NCBI RefSeq assembly: GCF_014202905.1
Contig: NZ_JACHHY010000010.1
Coordinates: 62,001-126,000, forward strand
Length of the DNA stretch: 64,000 bases
DNA from: Chitinivorax tropicus
Lineage (GTDB): Bacteria > Pseudomonadota > Gammaproteobacteria > Burkholderiales > SCOH01
Reading direction: 5' to 3'
Below the pieces are notes generated by a model. The model searched no databases, had not been told where the DNA came from, and was given only the letters and a program-made list of their open reading frames with translations. The position numbers and the translations under genes are program-made. This document shows positions 1 to 7,626 of the stretch, one piece after another (position 1 is the stretch's first letter; each line of letters begins with the position of its first letter).

Positions 1-31
1 GAAGGGAGCGACTCACCACGCACCCATATTA

Positions 32-152
32 GTCGGCAGACAGGGTTGGATTTCAGGATCTGGAGGGGCATTGCGATACCTGAAGTCTGCCGACCAGTGC
101 GAATGAAACGGCATTCGGGCCTCTGGGCCCGTAGCGGCGCCGTCAAGCCGCT
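32..152 (+). promoter_or_regulatory. Structured leader of the porin mRNA (three hairpins)
   Basis: Three consecutive inverted repeats lie upstream of the porin gene. The first is a perfect 10-bp pair, GTCGGCAGAC (32-41) with GTCTGCCGAC (85-94), continued inward by TTCAGG (52-57) with CCTGAA (79-84), leaving a 10-nt one-sided bulge. The second pairs CGGGCC (116-121) with GGCCCG (126-131). The third pairs AGCGGC (133-138) with GCCGCT (147-152). None is followed by a T run, so they do not look like terminators. I match it to no known riboswitch; a leader regulatory RNA is inference. Confidence 0.4.
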
Positions 153-199
153 GAAGAAGGAGTCAGTTTGAGTCTCACCACGATAAGAGAGGGAAAACC

Positions 200-1252
200 A
201 TGCGTCACTTGAAGATGATTGCTGCTGCCGTTGCGACTGCTTGCCTGTCGATGGGCGCGCATGCTGACATCAAAAATGTAGATATCTACGGCGTAGTTGC
301 GTTCGGCCTGATGTCCACCGAAGGTGCAGATGGGCACAAGAACAATGAGGTGCTCAACGAAAGCCGGATCGGCTTCAAAGGCAGCAAAGAACTGAAAAGC
401 GGCCCCAAATTCATTTGGCAGATCGAAACCGGTTTCATTGGCCCCAACGGCCTGACCGCCCGCACCTATGAATCCGGTACCTTTGGTACACGTGACACCT
501 GGGCAGGCTTCGAAGGCAGTATGGGTAAAGTACGGGTAGGCCGTCTGGTCACACCTTTCGGCGAAACCCTCGACTGGCCCTATGCCAACGGCGGGGTTGG
601 CCCGATTGTCGAAGCCACGACCGTACCCGGTGGCGGCAGCTTTGTCCGCCTGTCTGACCAGATCCGTTATGACTCACCCCAATTGGGCCCGTTCACCGGC
701 TCCATCTCGGTAGGCCGTGGCGACCGCGTCATCCCTGTGGGCCAGCAGAGCAACGTCTGGAACGACTTTGAAGTACGTAACTCATCCGTCGTCAGCGGCA
801 TGGGCCACTTGGCACTGGGCCCGGTCACCCTGCACGCTGGTTTGGAATCCAACCGCAAGCGTAGCGCTGTGTCCGACAGCACCAACTACCTGGTCGGTTT
901 TGAGACCCCAATCGTAGGCGGCCTGTCAGCCTATGGTGTATGGATGCGCGGCAAATCCGAGCTGCGTTCCGACCTGGGCACCGCCACCAAGGGCGACTAC
1001 ACCCGTAACACCTATCAGCTGGCTGCGGTCTACAAAATGGAAGACTGGATTTTCAAAGTCACCCATGCCAAGAACGCTGATCTGAAGGGCCCGGTCACCG
1101 ACAAGGGCGGCTCGTTGACTGCCGTACAAGCACTGACCTTCCTTGACCCATCACTGGTGGTATTCGGTCGTTATGTGAAAAACCATGACATCAAGAATAC
1201 CGGCTGGTGGAACAAGTCCCGTGTATTGCTGGGCCTTGAGTACTATTTCTAA
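200..1252 (+). CDS. Outer-membrane porin (Gram-negative porin family)
   Basis: General diffusion porin of the 16-strand trimeric type found in Neisseria, Bordetella and Burkholderia. The 350-aa product starts with a clear signal peptide: positive N-terminus (MRHLK), hydrophobic core and an AHA cleavage site after residue 22. The mature part opens with the typical DIYGVV-type first strand, contains the 'ESRIGFKGSKEL' and 'GRL..PFGE' porin motifs, and ends in phenylalanine (GLEYYF), the signature read by the BAM machinery. GAGAGGG lies 7 nt before the ATG. It is a single-gene unit, preceded by a structured leader and followed by a strong terminator. Solute specificity cannot be read from the sequence. 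Confidence 0.93.
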   Translation: MRHLKMIAAAVATACLSMGAHADIKNVDIYGVVAFGLMSTEGADGHKNNEVLNESRIGFKGSKELKSGPKFIWQIETGFIGPNGLTARTYESGTFGTRDTWAGFEGSMGKVRVGRLVTPFGETLDWPYANGGVGPIVEATTVPGGGSFVRLSDQIRYDSPQLGPFTGSISVGRGDRVIPVGQQSNVWNDFEVRNSSVVSGMGHLALGPVTLHAGLESNRKRSAVSDSTNYLVGFETPIVGGLSAYGVWMRGKSELRSDLGTATKGDYTRNTYQLAAVYKMEDWIFKVTHAKNADLKGPVTDKGGSLTAVQALTFLDPSLVVFGRYVKNHDIKNTGWWNKSRVLLGLEYYF

Positions 1253-1324
1253 GCACACTGCTTGCTGAGGCTGGTCAACACCAGCCATAACGTTTGTCAC
1301 CCTCGCCGGTCCCCGGTGAGTTGC

Positions 1325-1358
1325 GCGGAGGGCACAGCCATGGCCCTCCGCTTTTTTT
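1325..1358 (+). terminator. Rho-independent terminator after porin
   Basis: Perfect 9-bp stem GCGGAGGGC (1325-1333) with GCCCTCCGC (1343-1351), 9-nt loop, followed by seven T residues. It ends the porin transcript. Confidence 0.9.
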
Positions 1359-1424
1359 ATTGTCCCAGGCCCCCAGATCCGGCCACTGCCCCGCCGGACA
1401 ACAAGGCCGCAAACATACAGGGGC

Positions 1425-1453
1425 TCGACAAGCCGTGACGGGTTTGTTATAGT
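1425..1453 (+). promoter_or_regulatory. Sigma-70 promoter of tRNA-Leu
   Basis: TCGACA (1425-1430), a 17-bp spacer and TATAGT (1448-1453), each one base from consensus, 26 nt upstream of the mature tRNA 5' end. Confidence 0.7.
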
Positions 1454-1479
1454 CGCGCCTCTCTTGCTTCACCCCATCT

Positions 1480-1566
1480 GCGCCGGTGGTGAAATTGGTA
1501 GACACAACAGGTTTAGGTCCTGTCGGCCGCAAGGCTGTGGAGGTTCGAGTCCTCTCCGGCGCACCA
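1480..1566 (+). tRNA. tRNA-Leu (anticodon UAG)
   Basis: An 87-nt cloverleaf with acceptor stem GCGCCGG paired to CCGGCGC, an A discriminator and encoded CCA. The anticodon arm is ACAGG-TTTAGGT-CCTGT, giving anticodon TAG (Leu, CUN codons). The long variable arm (class II tRNA) and the T-loop GTTCGAGTC are present. No repeat of its 3' end was seen elsewhere in the window, so there is no sign of use as an integration site here. Confidence 0.97.
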
Positions 1567-1638
1567 TCTGGCAACCTCGCCAATCTACTTCAGCACAACC
1601 GACACCACCCAGATTGCAGGCGATGCCGGTCATCTACT

Positions 1639-2109
1639 TTATTCTTCCAACAAGCTGCGTAGCATCCATGCATTCTTTTCATGCAGATTCAGGCGCTGGG
1701 TCAGCAGATCGGCAGTGGCTTCATCACTGGCGGCATCGACCACCGCAAAAATACTGCGGGCAGTTCTGACCACAGCTTCATTACCCGCCACCAACAAGCC
1801 GATCATCTCTTTTGCCTTGGGCACCCCTTCCACTTCCTTGATCGAGGTGAGCTTGGCATACGCCGCATACGTACCTGGTGCAGGCATGCCCAGCGCGCGG
1901 ATGCGCTCGGCAATCAGGTCCACCGCCAGTGCCAGCTCGTTGTATTGCGCCTCGAACATCAGGTGCAGTGTCTGAAACATTGGGCCGGTGACATTCCAGT
2001 GAAAATTGTGGGTTTGCAGATACAGCGTATAAGTATCCGCCAGCAGGCGGGATAGCCCTTCCGCAATCTGCTTGCGTTGGGTTTCGGGAATACCGAGATT
2101 GATATCCAT
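1639..2109 (-). CDS. dps: Dps-family DNA-binding ferritin-like protein
   Basis: Dodecameric mini-ferritin that oxidises and stores iron with peroxide and shields DNA. The 156-aa length is typical. The conserved [10 protein letters not shown] segment (His34/His37) and the D64-x3-E68 pair in '[12 protein letters not shown]' give the inter-subunit ferroxidase ligands. GGAGG lies 7 nt before the ATG. It lies downstream of the catalase gene and a small ORF on the same strand, which fits a peroxide-defence group, but the 154-bp gap leaves room for its own promoter. Confidence 0.93.
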   Translation of the reverse strand: MDINLGIPETQRKQIAEGLSRLLADTYTLYLQTHNFHWNVTGPMFQTLHLMFEAQYNELALAVDLIAERIRALGMPAPGTYAAYAKLTSIKEVEGVPKAKEMIGLLVAGNEAVVRTARSIFAVVDAASDEATADLLTQRLNLHEKNAWMLRSLLEE

Positions 2110-2263
2110 GATGGACCTCCGATCAGTTGAATGAGGCGACGGTCACCTCATCTTATGCTATGCAATGGGCCTAGCCTTACAGCCCTGATTTCAAACCGCC
2201 CGCCGAGACTCCGCACTGGTTAGACGACCGCGCGGAGCCCAGCAGGGCATCGCCGCTGCTTAA

Positions 2264-2389
2264 TCAGTGTGGCAAGTGATTGGACAAATCCGCCATCATC
2301 TGGGCCGCGCCCAGCAATACCACCGCCAGCCCAATCCAATGGCGCATCTGCAGACGCAGCGTCATGTGTATATGCGCAGGGTTTTGCAT
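2264..2389 (-). CDS. Small ORF between katA and dps (41 aa, possible membrane peptide)
   Basis: A 41-codon ORF with a strong ribosome-binding site: GGAGGA sits 5 nt before the ATG. The product begins MQNPAHIHMTLRLQMRHW and continues with a hydrophobic stretch (IGLAVVLLGAAQMMA, about residues 18-32), then DLSNHLPH and TGA. Its start lies 55 bp after the catalase stop, same strand, with a perfect hairpin in the gap, so it is probably read from the catalase transcript. I do not recognise the family. The single hydrophobic segment suggests a membrane-associated peptide. The alternative is a chance ORF; the quality of the ribosome-binding site argues for translation. Confidence 0.45.
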   Translation of the reverse strand: MQNPAHIHMTLRLQMRHWIGLAVVLLGAAQMMADLSNHLPH

Positions 2390-2410
2390 GGTCATCCTCC
2401 TGTTGATCGA

Positions 2411-2431
2411 CCGGGCCGATTTCTGGCCCGG
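2411..2431 (-). other. Intergenic hairpin between katA and the small ORF
   Basis: Perfect inverted repeat CCGGGCC (2411-2417) with GGCCCGG (2425-2431), 7-nt loop, no T run on either side. It is more likely a processing or mRNA-stabilising hairpin than a terminator. Confidence 0.5.
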
Positions 2432-2444
2432 CCACATTCATGGA

Positions 2445-3899
2445 CTAGGCGATCTCGCCTTCCGCGATACCCAATGCCTTGGCCACCCCCTTGCCATAAG
2501 CCGGGTCGGCCTTCAGACAGTTGGCGATGTGCCGCAGCTGGATCGCCTTGGGCGCCCCACCCAGCGAGCGCGCCGTGTTGTCGAACAATGCCTGTTGCTG
2601 GCTAGGGGACATCAGCCGGAACAACGCGCCGGGCTGCGAGTAGTAATCATCGTCCACTCGATGATCCCAATGCCCTGCCGCACCCTGAATCGCCAGTGGA
2701 GGCTCGGCATATGCAGGCTGCTGCGCCCACTGCCCTTGGTCGTTTGGCTCATAGCCAAGTATCCCGCCATGATTACCATCCACCCGCATCTGGCCATCGC
2801 GGTGATAGCTGTGGAATGGGCAGCGCGGCGCATTCACCGGAATCTGGTGATGATTGACACCCAGGCGATAGCGTTGCGCATCACCGTAGGCAAACAAACG
2901 GCCCTGCAACATCTTGTCGGGTGAAAAACCGATGCCTGGTACCACATTCGCCGGATTGAAGGCCGACTGCTCAACCTCAGCATGGAAATTCTCCGGGTTA
3001 CGGTTCAGCTCCATCACGCCCACCTCGATCAGTGGGTAGTCCCGGTGCGACCACACCTTGGTCAGATCAAACGGGTTATAGGCCACCTGGTTGGCGTCCG
3101 CCTCTGGCATCACTTGCACGAACAGCGTCCAGCGCGGCCACTCACCCCGCTCGATCGACTCATACAGATCACGCTGATGGCTTTCGCGATCCTTGCCGAT
3201 CAGCGTCTCAGCCTCCGCATCGGTCAAGCACTGAATACCTTGCTGGGTCTTGAAATGGAACTTCACCCAGAAACGCTCTTTCTGTGCATTGATGAAACTG
3301 AAAGTGTGCGAACCATAGCCGTTCATATGCCGATACGACGCCGGAATGCCGCGCTCAGACATGGTGATGGTGATCTGGTGCAATGCCTCCGGCAGCGACG
3401 TCCAGAAGTCCCAATTGTTCTTGGCACTGCGCATATTGGTGCGCGGGTCGCGCTTCACCGCATGATTCAGATCCGGAAACTTCAGCGGATCACGCAGGAA
3501 AAACACCGGCGTGTTATTCCCCACCAGGTCCCAATTGCCCTCATCGGTGTAGAACTTCACTGCAAAGCCCCGGATATCGCGCTCCGCATCCGCCGCACCC
3601 CGCTCGCCCGCCACCGTCGTAAAGCGCGCAAACAACTCCGTCTTCTTGCCGACCTCAGAGAAAATACGGGCACAGGTGAAACGAGTGATGTCATGCGTCA
3701 CCGTGAACGTACCATACGCCCCCGAGCCCTTGGCATGCATACGGCGCTCCGGGATCACCTCACGGTTGAAATGCGACAGCTTCTCCAGAAACCAGACATC
3801 CTGCAACAACTGTGGGCCACGCGGCCCTGCCGTCATCACATTTTGATTGTCCACAACCGGCGCACCTGCCGCCGTCGTCAATTTTTTGCTGTCACTCAT
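2445..3899 (-). CDS. katA: Catalase (monofunctional haem, small-subunit clade)
   Basis: Converts hydrogen peroxide to water and oxygen. The 484-aa product matches the small-subunit class. It shows the catalytic histidine in '[12 protein letters not shown]' (His55), the asparagine region '[15 protein letters not shown]', and the haem-binding '[14 protein letters not shown]' with the proximal tyrosine. The reading frame extends 24 codons further upstream, but the start at 3899 (MSDSKKLT) has AAGGAAAG just before it and gives the normal family N-terminus. An OxyR-like motif and an extended AT-rich promoter region lie upstream (about 4000-4050). No signal peptide, so cytoplasmic. Confidence 0.95.
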   Translation of the reverse strand: MSDSKKLTTAAGAPVVDNQNVMTAGPRGPQLLQDVWFLEKLSHFNREVIPERRMHAKGSGAYGTFTVTHDITRFTCARIFSEVGKKTELFARFTTVAGERGAADAERDIRGFAVKFYTDEGNWDLVGNNTPVFFLRDPLKFPDLNHAVKRDPRTNMRSAKNNWDFWTSLPEALHQITITMSERGIPASYRHMNGYGSHTFSFINAQKERFWVKFHFKTQQGIQCLTDAEAETLIGKDRESHQRDLYESIERGEWPRWTLFVQVMPEADANQVAYNPFDLTKVWSHRDYPLIEVGVMELNRNPENFHAEVEQSAFNPANVVPGIGFSPDKMLQGRLFAYGDAQRYRLGVNHHQIPVNAPRCPFHSYHRDGQMRVDGNHGGILGYEPNDQGQWAQQPAYAEPPLAIQGAAGHWDHRVDDDYYSQPGALFRLMSPSQQQALFDNTARSLGGAPKAIQLRHIANCLKADPAYGKGVAKALGIAEGEIA

Positions 3900-4001
3900 C
3901 TTCTTTCCTTTCATCATGATCAGTGGATGCGATGGGAAACCCTTGGAGATACCGCCGCCGTAGCAGTTCACCGACAGATGAAGATTAGTCCAAATTTGAT
4001 C

Positions 4002-4047
4002 ATTGTAAAAATATAATGATTTTTAATTATTAATAGTTACTGACTAT
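4002..4047 (-). promoter_or_regulatory. OxyR-like site and -10 element upstream of katA
   Basis: ATAG (4033-4036), 7 nt, CTAT (4044-4047) is a perfect half of the OxyR pattern ATAG-N7-CTAT-N7-ATAG-N7-CTAT. At the same 7-nt spacing follow a poor quartet (TTTA, 4022-4025) and a three-of-four quartet (ATAT, 4011-4014). On the minus strand a TACAAT -10-like hexamer (4002-4007) follows, without a good -35, as expected for an activator-dependent promoter. Motif reading only. Confidence 0.45.
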
Positions 4048-4135
4048 CAAAAAGCAATGCCCCACCGCCCACCGCCTCATAGGTCGTAGCGGATACCGTA
4101 TCGAACGTGTTCAGTGTGCTGAAAAAAAGAAAGGG

Positions 4136-4984
4136 TCAGGCGAGCTGTGTGTCGGCGGGTGGCGGCCCCCCAGCGCGGGCGTAGGCCACCAAGTCTTTCG
4201 GGTAGTACATCGAATCAATGGTCGTATCATCGATGCCATGCAGGTAAGCAATCGCCCCGGCCTCCCATGCCCAATAGCCATCGTAACCACCACCACCTTC
4301 GTCAGTCATGCCTTTATGGGCGTTGTACCAGCCCGTGCCTTTCATGCCGCCATACCATTTCTTCAAATAGGTCTTCAGATCCGCCAGCCGCTCTTCTGCC
4401 GTATCACCAGCCGTCGCATCCAGCAGTGGCTCGTAGGGCTCGTCGTGATAGAAGGTATCCAGATAAGGGCGCCCAGGCAGGTAACGGCTCAGCAGCTCCT
4501 CCACCAAGGCATCGTCCTGGTCATACTCCGAGCCCACGATCAGGCCATGCAGGCGCGGGATCAGGTCTTCCCGGTGCAGCAGGATCGCCAGCGAGAGCAA
4601 GCCGACATAGCGGACATAATCATCCAGATAGGCCAGATCGAATGCCGGATAGGTCGGGTCGGCCTTGGCCTCCCGCTCGAACAAGGCTTTCTTCTCGTAG
4701 AGATCCATGACCTGATCGATTTCCTGACGCAGCACTACAATGCTCTCTCCACCGGTATAGCGCAATTGCCAGTAATTGAAGAGATCAAAGGCGTAGGTGG
4801 CATATACATCAGCCATCCAAGCAGGGTTGCCTTGGTTATCAATCAGATTTTGCTTATGAACAGGCAAAAGCTGTGATATGAAAAATTGTTGATAATTTTT
4901 GTAATAGGCCTCGAAGAGAAATACTTGGCGCTTCCTCTCCATAAAACCAGTCAGATAGTTGGAAGGTAATGGTGGTTGGGTCAT
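4136..4984 (-). CDS. PoNi-type immunity protein, copy 2 (DUF1910/DUF1911)
   Basis: Predicted cytoplasmic antidote to a PoNe-type DNase effector, 282 aa. The N-terminal part (to about residue 107) corresponds to the DUF1910-like region; from 'ADPTYPAFDLAYLDDYVRY' onward the chain is the DUF1911-like region with 'KKWYGGMKGTGWYNAHKG' and 'YWAWEAGAIAYLHGI'. The last 170 residues are nearly identical to the neighbouring copy 1, whereas the first 100 residues share only the start (MTQPP) and scattered positions. It ends in ADTQLA and lacks the cysteine-containing tail of copy 1. It starts 45 bp after copy 1, with a weak AGAGGG site, and is the last gene of the operon. Target specificity is unknown. 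Confidence 0.8.
   Translation of the reverse strand: MTQPPLPSNYLTGFMERKRQVFLFEAYYKNYQQFFISQLLPVHKQNLIDNQGNPAWMADVYATYAFDLFNYWQLRYTGGESIVVLRQEIDQVMDLYEKKALFEREAKADPTYPAFDLAYLDDYVRYVGLLSLAILLHREDLIPRLHGLIVGSEYDQDDALVEELLSRYLPGRPYLDTFYHDEPYEPLLDATAGDTAEERLADLKTYLKKWYGGMKGTGWYNAHKGMTDEGGGGYDGYWAWEAGAIAYLHGIDDTTIDSMYYPKDLVAYARAGGPPPADTQLA
4151..4660. repeat. Direct repeat, copy A (C-terminal half of immunity gene 2)
   Basis: A 510-bp block aligned without gaps to 5219-5728 (offset 1068). I count 18 differences, about 96.5% identity, 10 of them clustered around 4276-4294. Identity breaks abruptly at both ends. Confidence 0.95.
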
Positions 4985-5029
4985 ATCAACCCTCTTGACT
5001 CAGCTGTATGAACTGCACCACCTCGCCCA

Positions 5030-6049
5030 TCATTGCCCTGTCTCCTCCCAGTACCAGATGGTCGCGCCCCAGGCGTTGCCTTCGATCACCGGCATCACCT
5101 CTCCCTGTTGGAACTGACGCCCGCCCCCTTTGCAGGCCGGGGATGTCCAGTACCCGCTGCGCGGGCAAGGCTGTCCAGCTTCGCAGCGCAGCCGTAATAC
5201 AGGCTCAGCAGCGGATAGGTCGGCGGGTGGCGGCCCCCCAGCGCGGGCGTAGGCCACCAAGTCTTTCGGGTAGTACATCGAATCAATGGTCGTATCATTG
5301 ATGCCATGCAGGTAAGCAATCGCCCCGGCCTCCCATGCCCAATAACCGAAATACCCACCCATGCCTTCGTCAGTCATGCCTTTATGGGCGTTGTACCAGC
5401 CCGTGCCCTTCATGCCGCCATACCACTTCTTCAAATAGGTCTTCAGATCCGCCAGCCGCTCTTCTGCTGTATCACCAGCCGTCGCATCCAACAGTGGCTC
5501 GTAGGGCTCGTCGTGATAGAAGGTATCCAGATAAGGGCGCCCAGGCAGGTAACGGCTCAGCAGCTCCTCCACCAAGGCATCGTCCTGGTCATACTCCGAG
5601 CCCACGATCAGGCCATGCAGGCGCGGGATCAGGTCTTCCCGATGCAGCAGGATCGCCAGCGACAGCAAGCCGACATAGCGGACATAATCATCCAGATAGG
5701 CCAGATCGAATGCCGGGTAGGTCGGGTCCGCGTACTGTAGACGCACATGCTTACCGCCCTCCTCGTAGCACTGGATGATCTCATCAAGCATCACAGGCAG
5801 GTCATTGATTGACTCCCCAGCTGTATAACGTAGATACAGGGCGTCCAGGAGCATATTGCCGTGTGTATGCCAAGCAAGTGCCAAACGATCAGGTGACGTC
5901 AGCTCAGGAATATCTTCTTTAAAATCGATAACTATCCCTTCTTGAAACCACTGCATATAGTTTCGGTAATAGTTTTCGAAGAGGAAGGGCTGCCGCTTAC
6001 GTTTTTCAAAATCAGAGGGCAGGTTGAAAAGAGATGGTGGTTGGGTCAT
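5030..6049 (-). CDS. PoNi-type immunity protein, copy 1, with Cys-containing tail
   Basis: Predicted antidote to the PoNe toxin encoded directly upstream: the ATG overlaps the toxin stop (ATGA), so translation is probably coupled. 339 aa: a DUF1910-like N-terminal region (about 1-107), a DUF1911-like region (about 108-277) nearly identical to copy 2, and a 62-residue tail carrying 'RCEAGQPCPRSGYW', a third cysteine ('PACKGG') and 'GEVMP...GATIWYW'. Such CPxSGxW tails occur on other betaproteobacterial type VI immunity proteins as I recall them. GAGGAT precedes the start. Adjacency to the toxin makes this the likelier cognate antidote; copy 2 may protect against a variant. Confidence 0.83.
   Translation of the reverse strand: MTQPPSLFNLPSDFEKRKRQPFLFENYYRNYMQWFQEGIVIDFKEDIPELTSPDRLALAWHTHGNMLLDALYLRYTAGESINDLPVMLDEIIQCYEEGGKHVRLQYADPTYPAFDLAYLDDYVRYVGLLSLAILLHREDLIPRLHGLIVGSEYDQDDALVEELLSRYLPGRPYLDTFYHDEPYEPLLDATAGDTAEERLADLKTYLKKWYGGMKGTGWYNAHKGMTDEGMGGYFGYWAWEAGAIAYLHGINDTTIDSMYYPKDLVAYARAGGPPPADLSAAEPVLRLRCEAGQPCPRSGYWTSPACKGGGRQFQQGEVMPVIEGNAWGATIWYWEETGQ
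5219..5728. repeat. Direct repeat, copy B (middle part of immunity gene 1)
   Basis: Partner of 4151-4660: 510 bp, no indels, 18 differences by eye. The right edge falls inside codons for the 'ADPTYPAF' segment; the left edge falls where the tail of copy 1 begins. Confidence 0.95.
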
Positions 6050-7626
6050 GTTGATCCTCTTTTGGCCTTTTCACTTCGGGCTACCTTCCTACGGCGCTCC
6101 TCAGCATCCAATTTAGCATCATCAAAAATACACGTCGCCTTATGTATGGCGTGTTCACTGTCTTTGGGTGCCTGCCCTTCTCCTTGTAAATATTTGAACC
6201 AATTAAATACCGCCACAGTATGCTCAAATATCTCCTCTATGCTGAACAGCAAAACGTGCCGTGTATATGGCATAACTTTGGAATTGCGAAGTAAATCACG
6301 TAGTGCTAAAGGATCTCCTGTGGCCTTGACAAGACGATCCCGAATCCACACATGACTCATCTGCATCACCTGCGGATCAGGCTTCCGAGGAGGTGGAGTG
6401 GATGGGGTCTGGCGGGTAGGTTGCTCCAGGCGTTTGTCCCCACGCTTTGTGCTGCGCCCTTTGCTGCTCGGTTGTTGCTTTTTCCAATCCCGGGTCAACT
6501 GTTTATAAGCTTCAAATTCCTGCTTGTCCTGAACGTCGCTGAGCATTGCGCTCAAGGGTGTTTTCGGGTCGGTGTAGGCTTTGGCCTCGATCACCGCATA
6601 TGGCTTGCCATTTTGGCGGTTGGTGCGCCATACGGCGTCGATCCCACGGCCACGCGTGGTCAGGGGCCACAATGGCGTCATTGCGCCATTGTCATTGAGC
6701 TTACGGGGTGCCTTGGGGTCTTGGTTCGTCCATCTGCCGTCCTGGCCTCGGTCGTGTGCCACCCAGCCTGCGGCCCAGCCTTGCTCGACCACCCAGTAAT
6801 CCGCCATGTGCTCGCCCAGCACGCCTTTGAAGTACAGGCTATGCTGGGCCAGTGTCGAGGTGGCGGCGGTAAAGGCATTGTATCGGTCAGCATGGGCGAC
6901 ACTGCTGTGCTCTTTCGACTGGCTGGCGGTGCCGCCTTTGGCGTTGGGCTTGTCCGCCTGCCTGGGTGCGCTCTTGCTGACATAGTCGGGCTCGGCGGCG
7001 TTGTTTGGCTGTTTTTTGAGCCAGCCCCGCACTTCAGCAGAAAATTTGCTGAATTGGTGGTTCAGGCTGTGCTGCAGGTTGTTGACGGTGGTGGTGATCC
7101 GTTGCCGGGTATGGGCATCCAGCGCCTCTACCAGTCGATTGCTCTTCAGGGTGTCGGTCAATGTCTTGATGTGAGGCTGCAGCTTTGACACATCGAGCAT
7201 ATCGAGCACGGCCTGCTCAGGGTTGCCACGGCCCAGTCGGCGCAGCATGGACAACAGCTCGCTCGCCGGCGCATGCCCTTTCCTGATGGTGCGCAGAGCG
7301 CGTTTGATGGCGTCGCCCCCGCCTGGCACCACGCCGATCAAGGCGGTGATGAAGTTGAACCAGGCTTCGTACCCGTCAGGCTGATCTGCGATGTCAATCA
7401 AGCCAAGGATGATGTCTCGTGCATCGATGGCCTGCCCGACCACCGGCACCATGCCCAATACCACGTCCAACAACATGGCCGCTGGGCCGTCGTATTCGCC
7501 TTTGACGAATTGCTTGGCGGCAGACCAGGCCTCGTCAAACCAGGAGCTCGGAGAGGAGGAACTGCTGGCCGCTTGGCCGACGTGCCGCATGCTGCTGGAA
7601 AAGGCAACGGTACCTGGGCCACTCAT
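6046..7626 (-). CDS. PoNe-type DNase toxin (antibacterial effector, PD-(D/E)xK fold)
   Basis: Predicted interbacterial DNase, 526 aa. N-terminal residues 45-110 form a pre-toxin-like region rich in 'LGMVPVVGQAIDARDIILG' hydrophobic/glycine motifs. Residues 150-245 are a helical linker. The C-terminal toxin has the PoNe layout: 'FKGVLGEHMADYWVVEQGW' (267-285), the nuclease core GRGIDAVWR with Asp330, then VIEAKA with Glu347 and Lys349, and 'QMSHVWIRDRL' (422-432). A basic, proline-rich stretch (about 378-418) separates the ExK motif from the QMS motif. No PAAR, VgrG, Rhs or signal peptide is seen, so the delivery route is not evident. The start overlaps the upstream 97-aa gene by ATGA and the stop overlaps immunity copy 1. 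Confidence 0.82.
   Translation of the reverse strand: MSGPGTVAFSSSMRHVGQAASSSSSPSSWFDEAWSAAKQFVKGEYDGPAAMLLDVVLGMVPVVGQAIDARDIILGLIDIADQPDGYEAWFNFITALIGVVPGGGDAIKRALRTIRKGHAPASELLSMLRRLGRGNPEQAVLDMLDVSKLQPHIKTLTDTLKSNRLVEALDAHTRQRITTTVNNLQHSLNHQFSKFSAEVRGWLKKQPNNAAEPDYVSKSAPRQADKPNAKGGTASQSKEHSSVAHADRYNAFTAATSTLAQHSLYFKGVLGEHMADYWVVEQGWAAGWVAHDRGQDGRWTNQDPKAPRKLNDNGAMTPLWPLTTRGRGIDAVWRTNRQNGKPYAVIEAKAYTDPKTPLSAMLSDVQDKQEFEAYKQLTRDWKKQQPSSKGRSTKRGDKRLEQPTRQTPSTPPPRKPDPQVMQMSHVWIRDRLVKATGDPLALRDLLRNSKVMPYTRHVLLFSIEEIFEHTVAVFNWFKYLQGEGQAPKDSEHAIHKATCIFDDAKLDAEERRRKVARSEKAKRGST

Noticed and set aside
1480-1566. tRNA-Leu as an integration site for the toxin locus
   Set aside because: No copy of the tRNA 3' end is seen downstream, no integrase is present, and core genes lie between the tRNA and the toxin operon.
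2982-4016. Long plus-strand open frame (344 codons) across catalase
   Set aside because: It is antisense to the clearly coding katA frame, has no ribosome-binding site or recognisable domain, and reads as an arginine/histidine-rich shadow.
4985-5168. Small minus-strand frame across the end of immunity gene 1 (60 codons)
   Set aside because: It overlaps the Cys-containing tail of copy 1 in another frame and has no ribosome-binding site; considered as evidence of a frameshift but the tail in the main frame is well formed.
5306-5778. Long antisense frames opposite both immunity genes, repeated in both copies
   Set aside because: They are repeated only because the 510-bp block is repeated; composition is that of shadow frames and the minus-strand frames match a known family.
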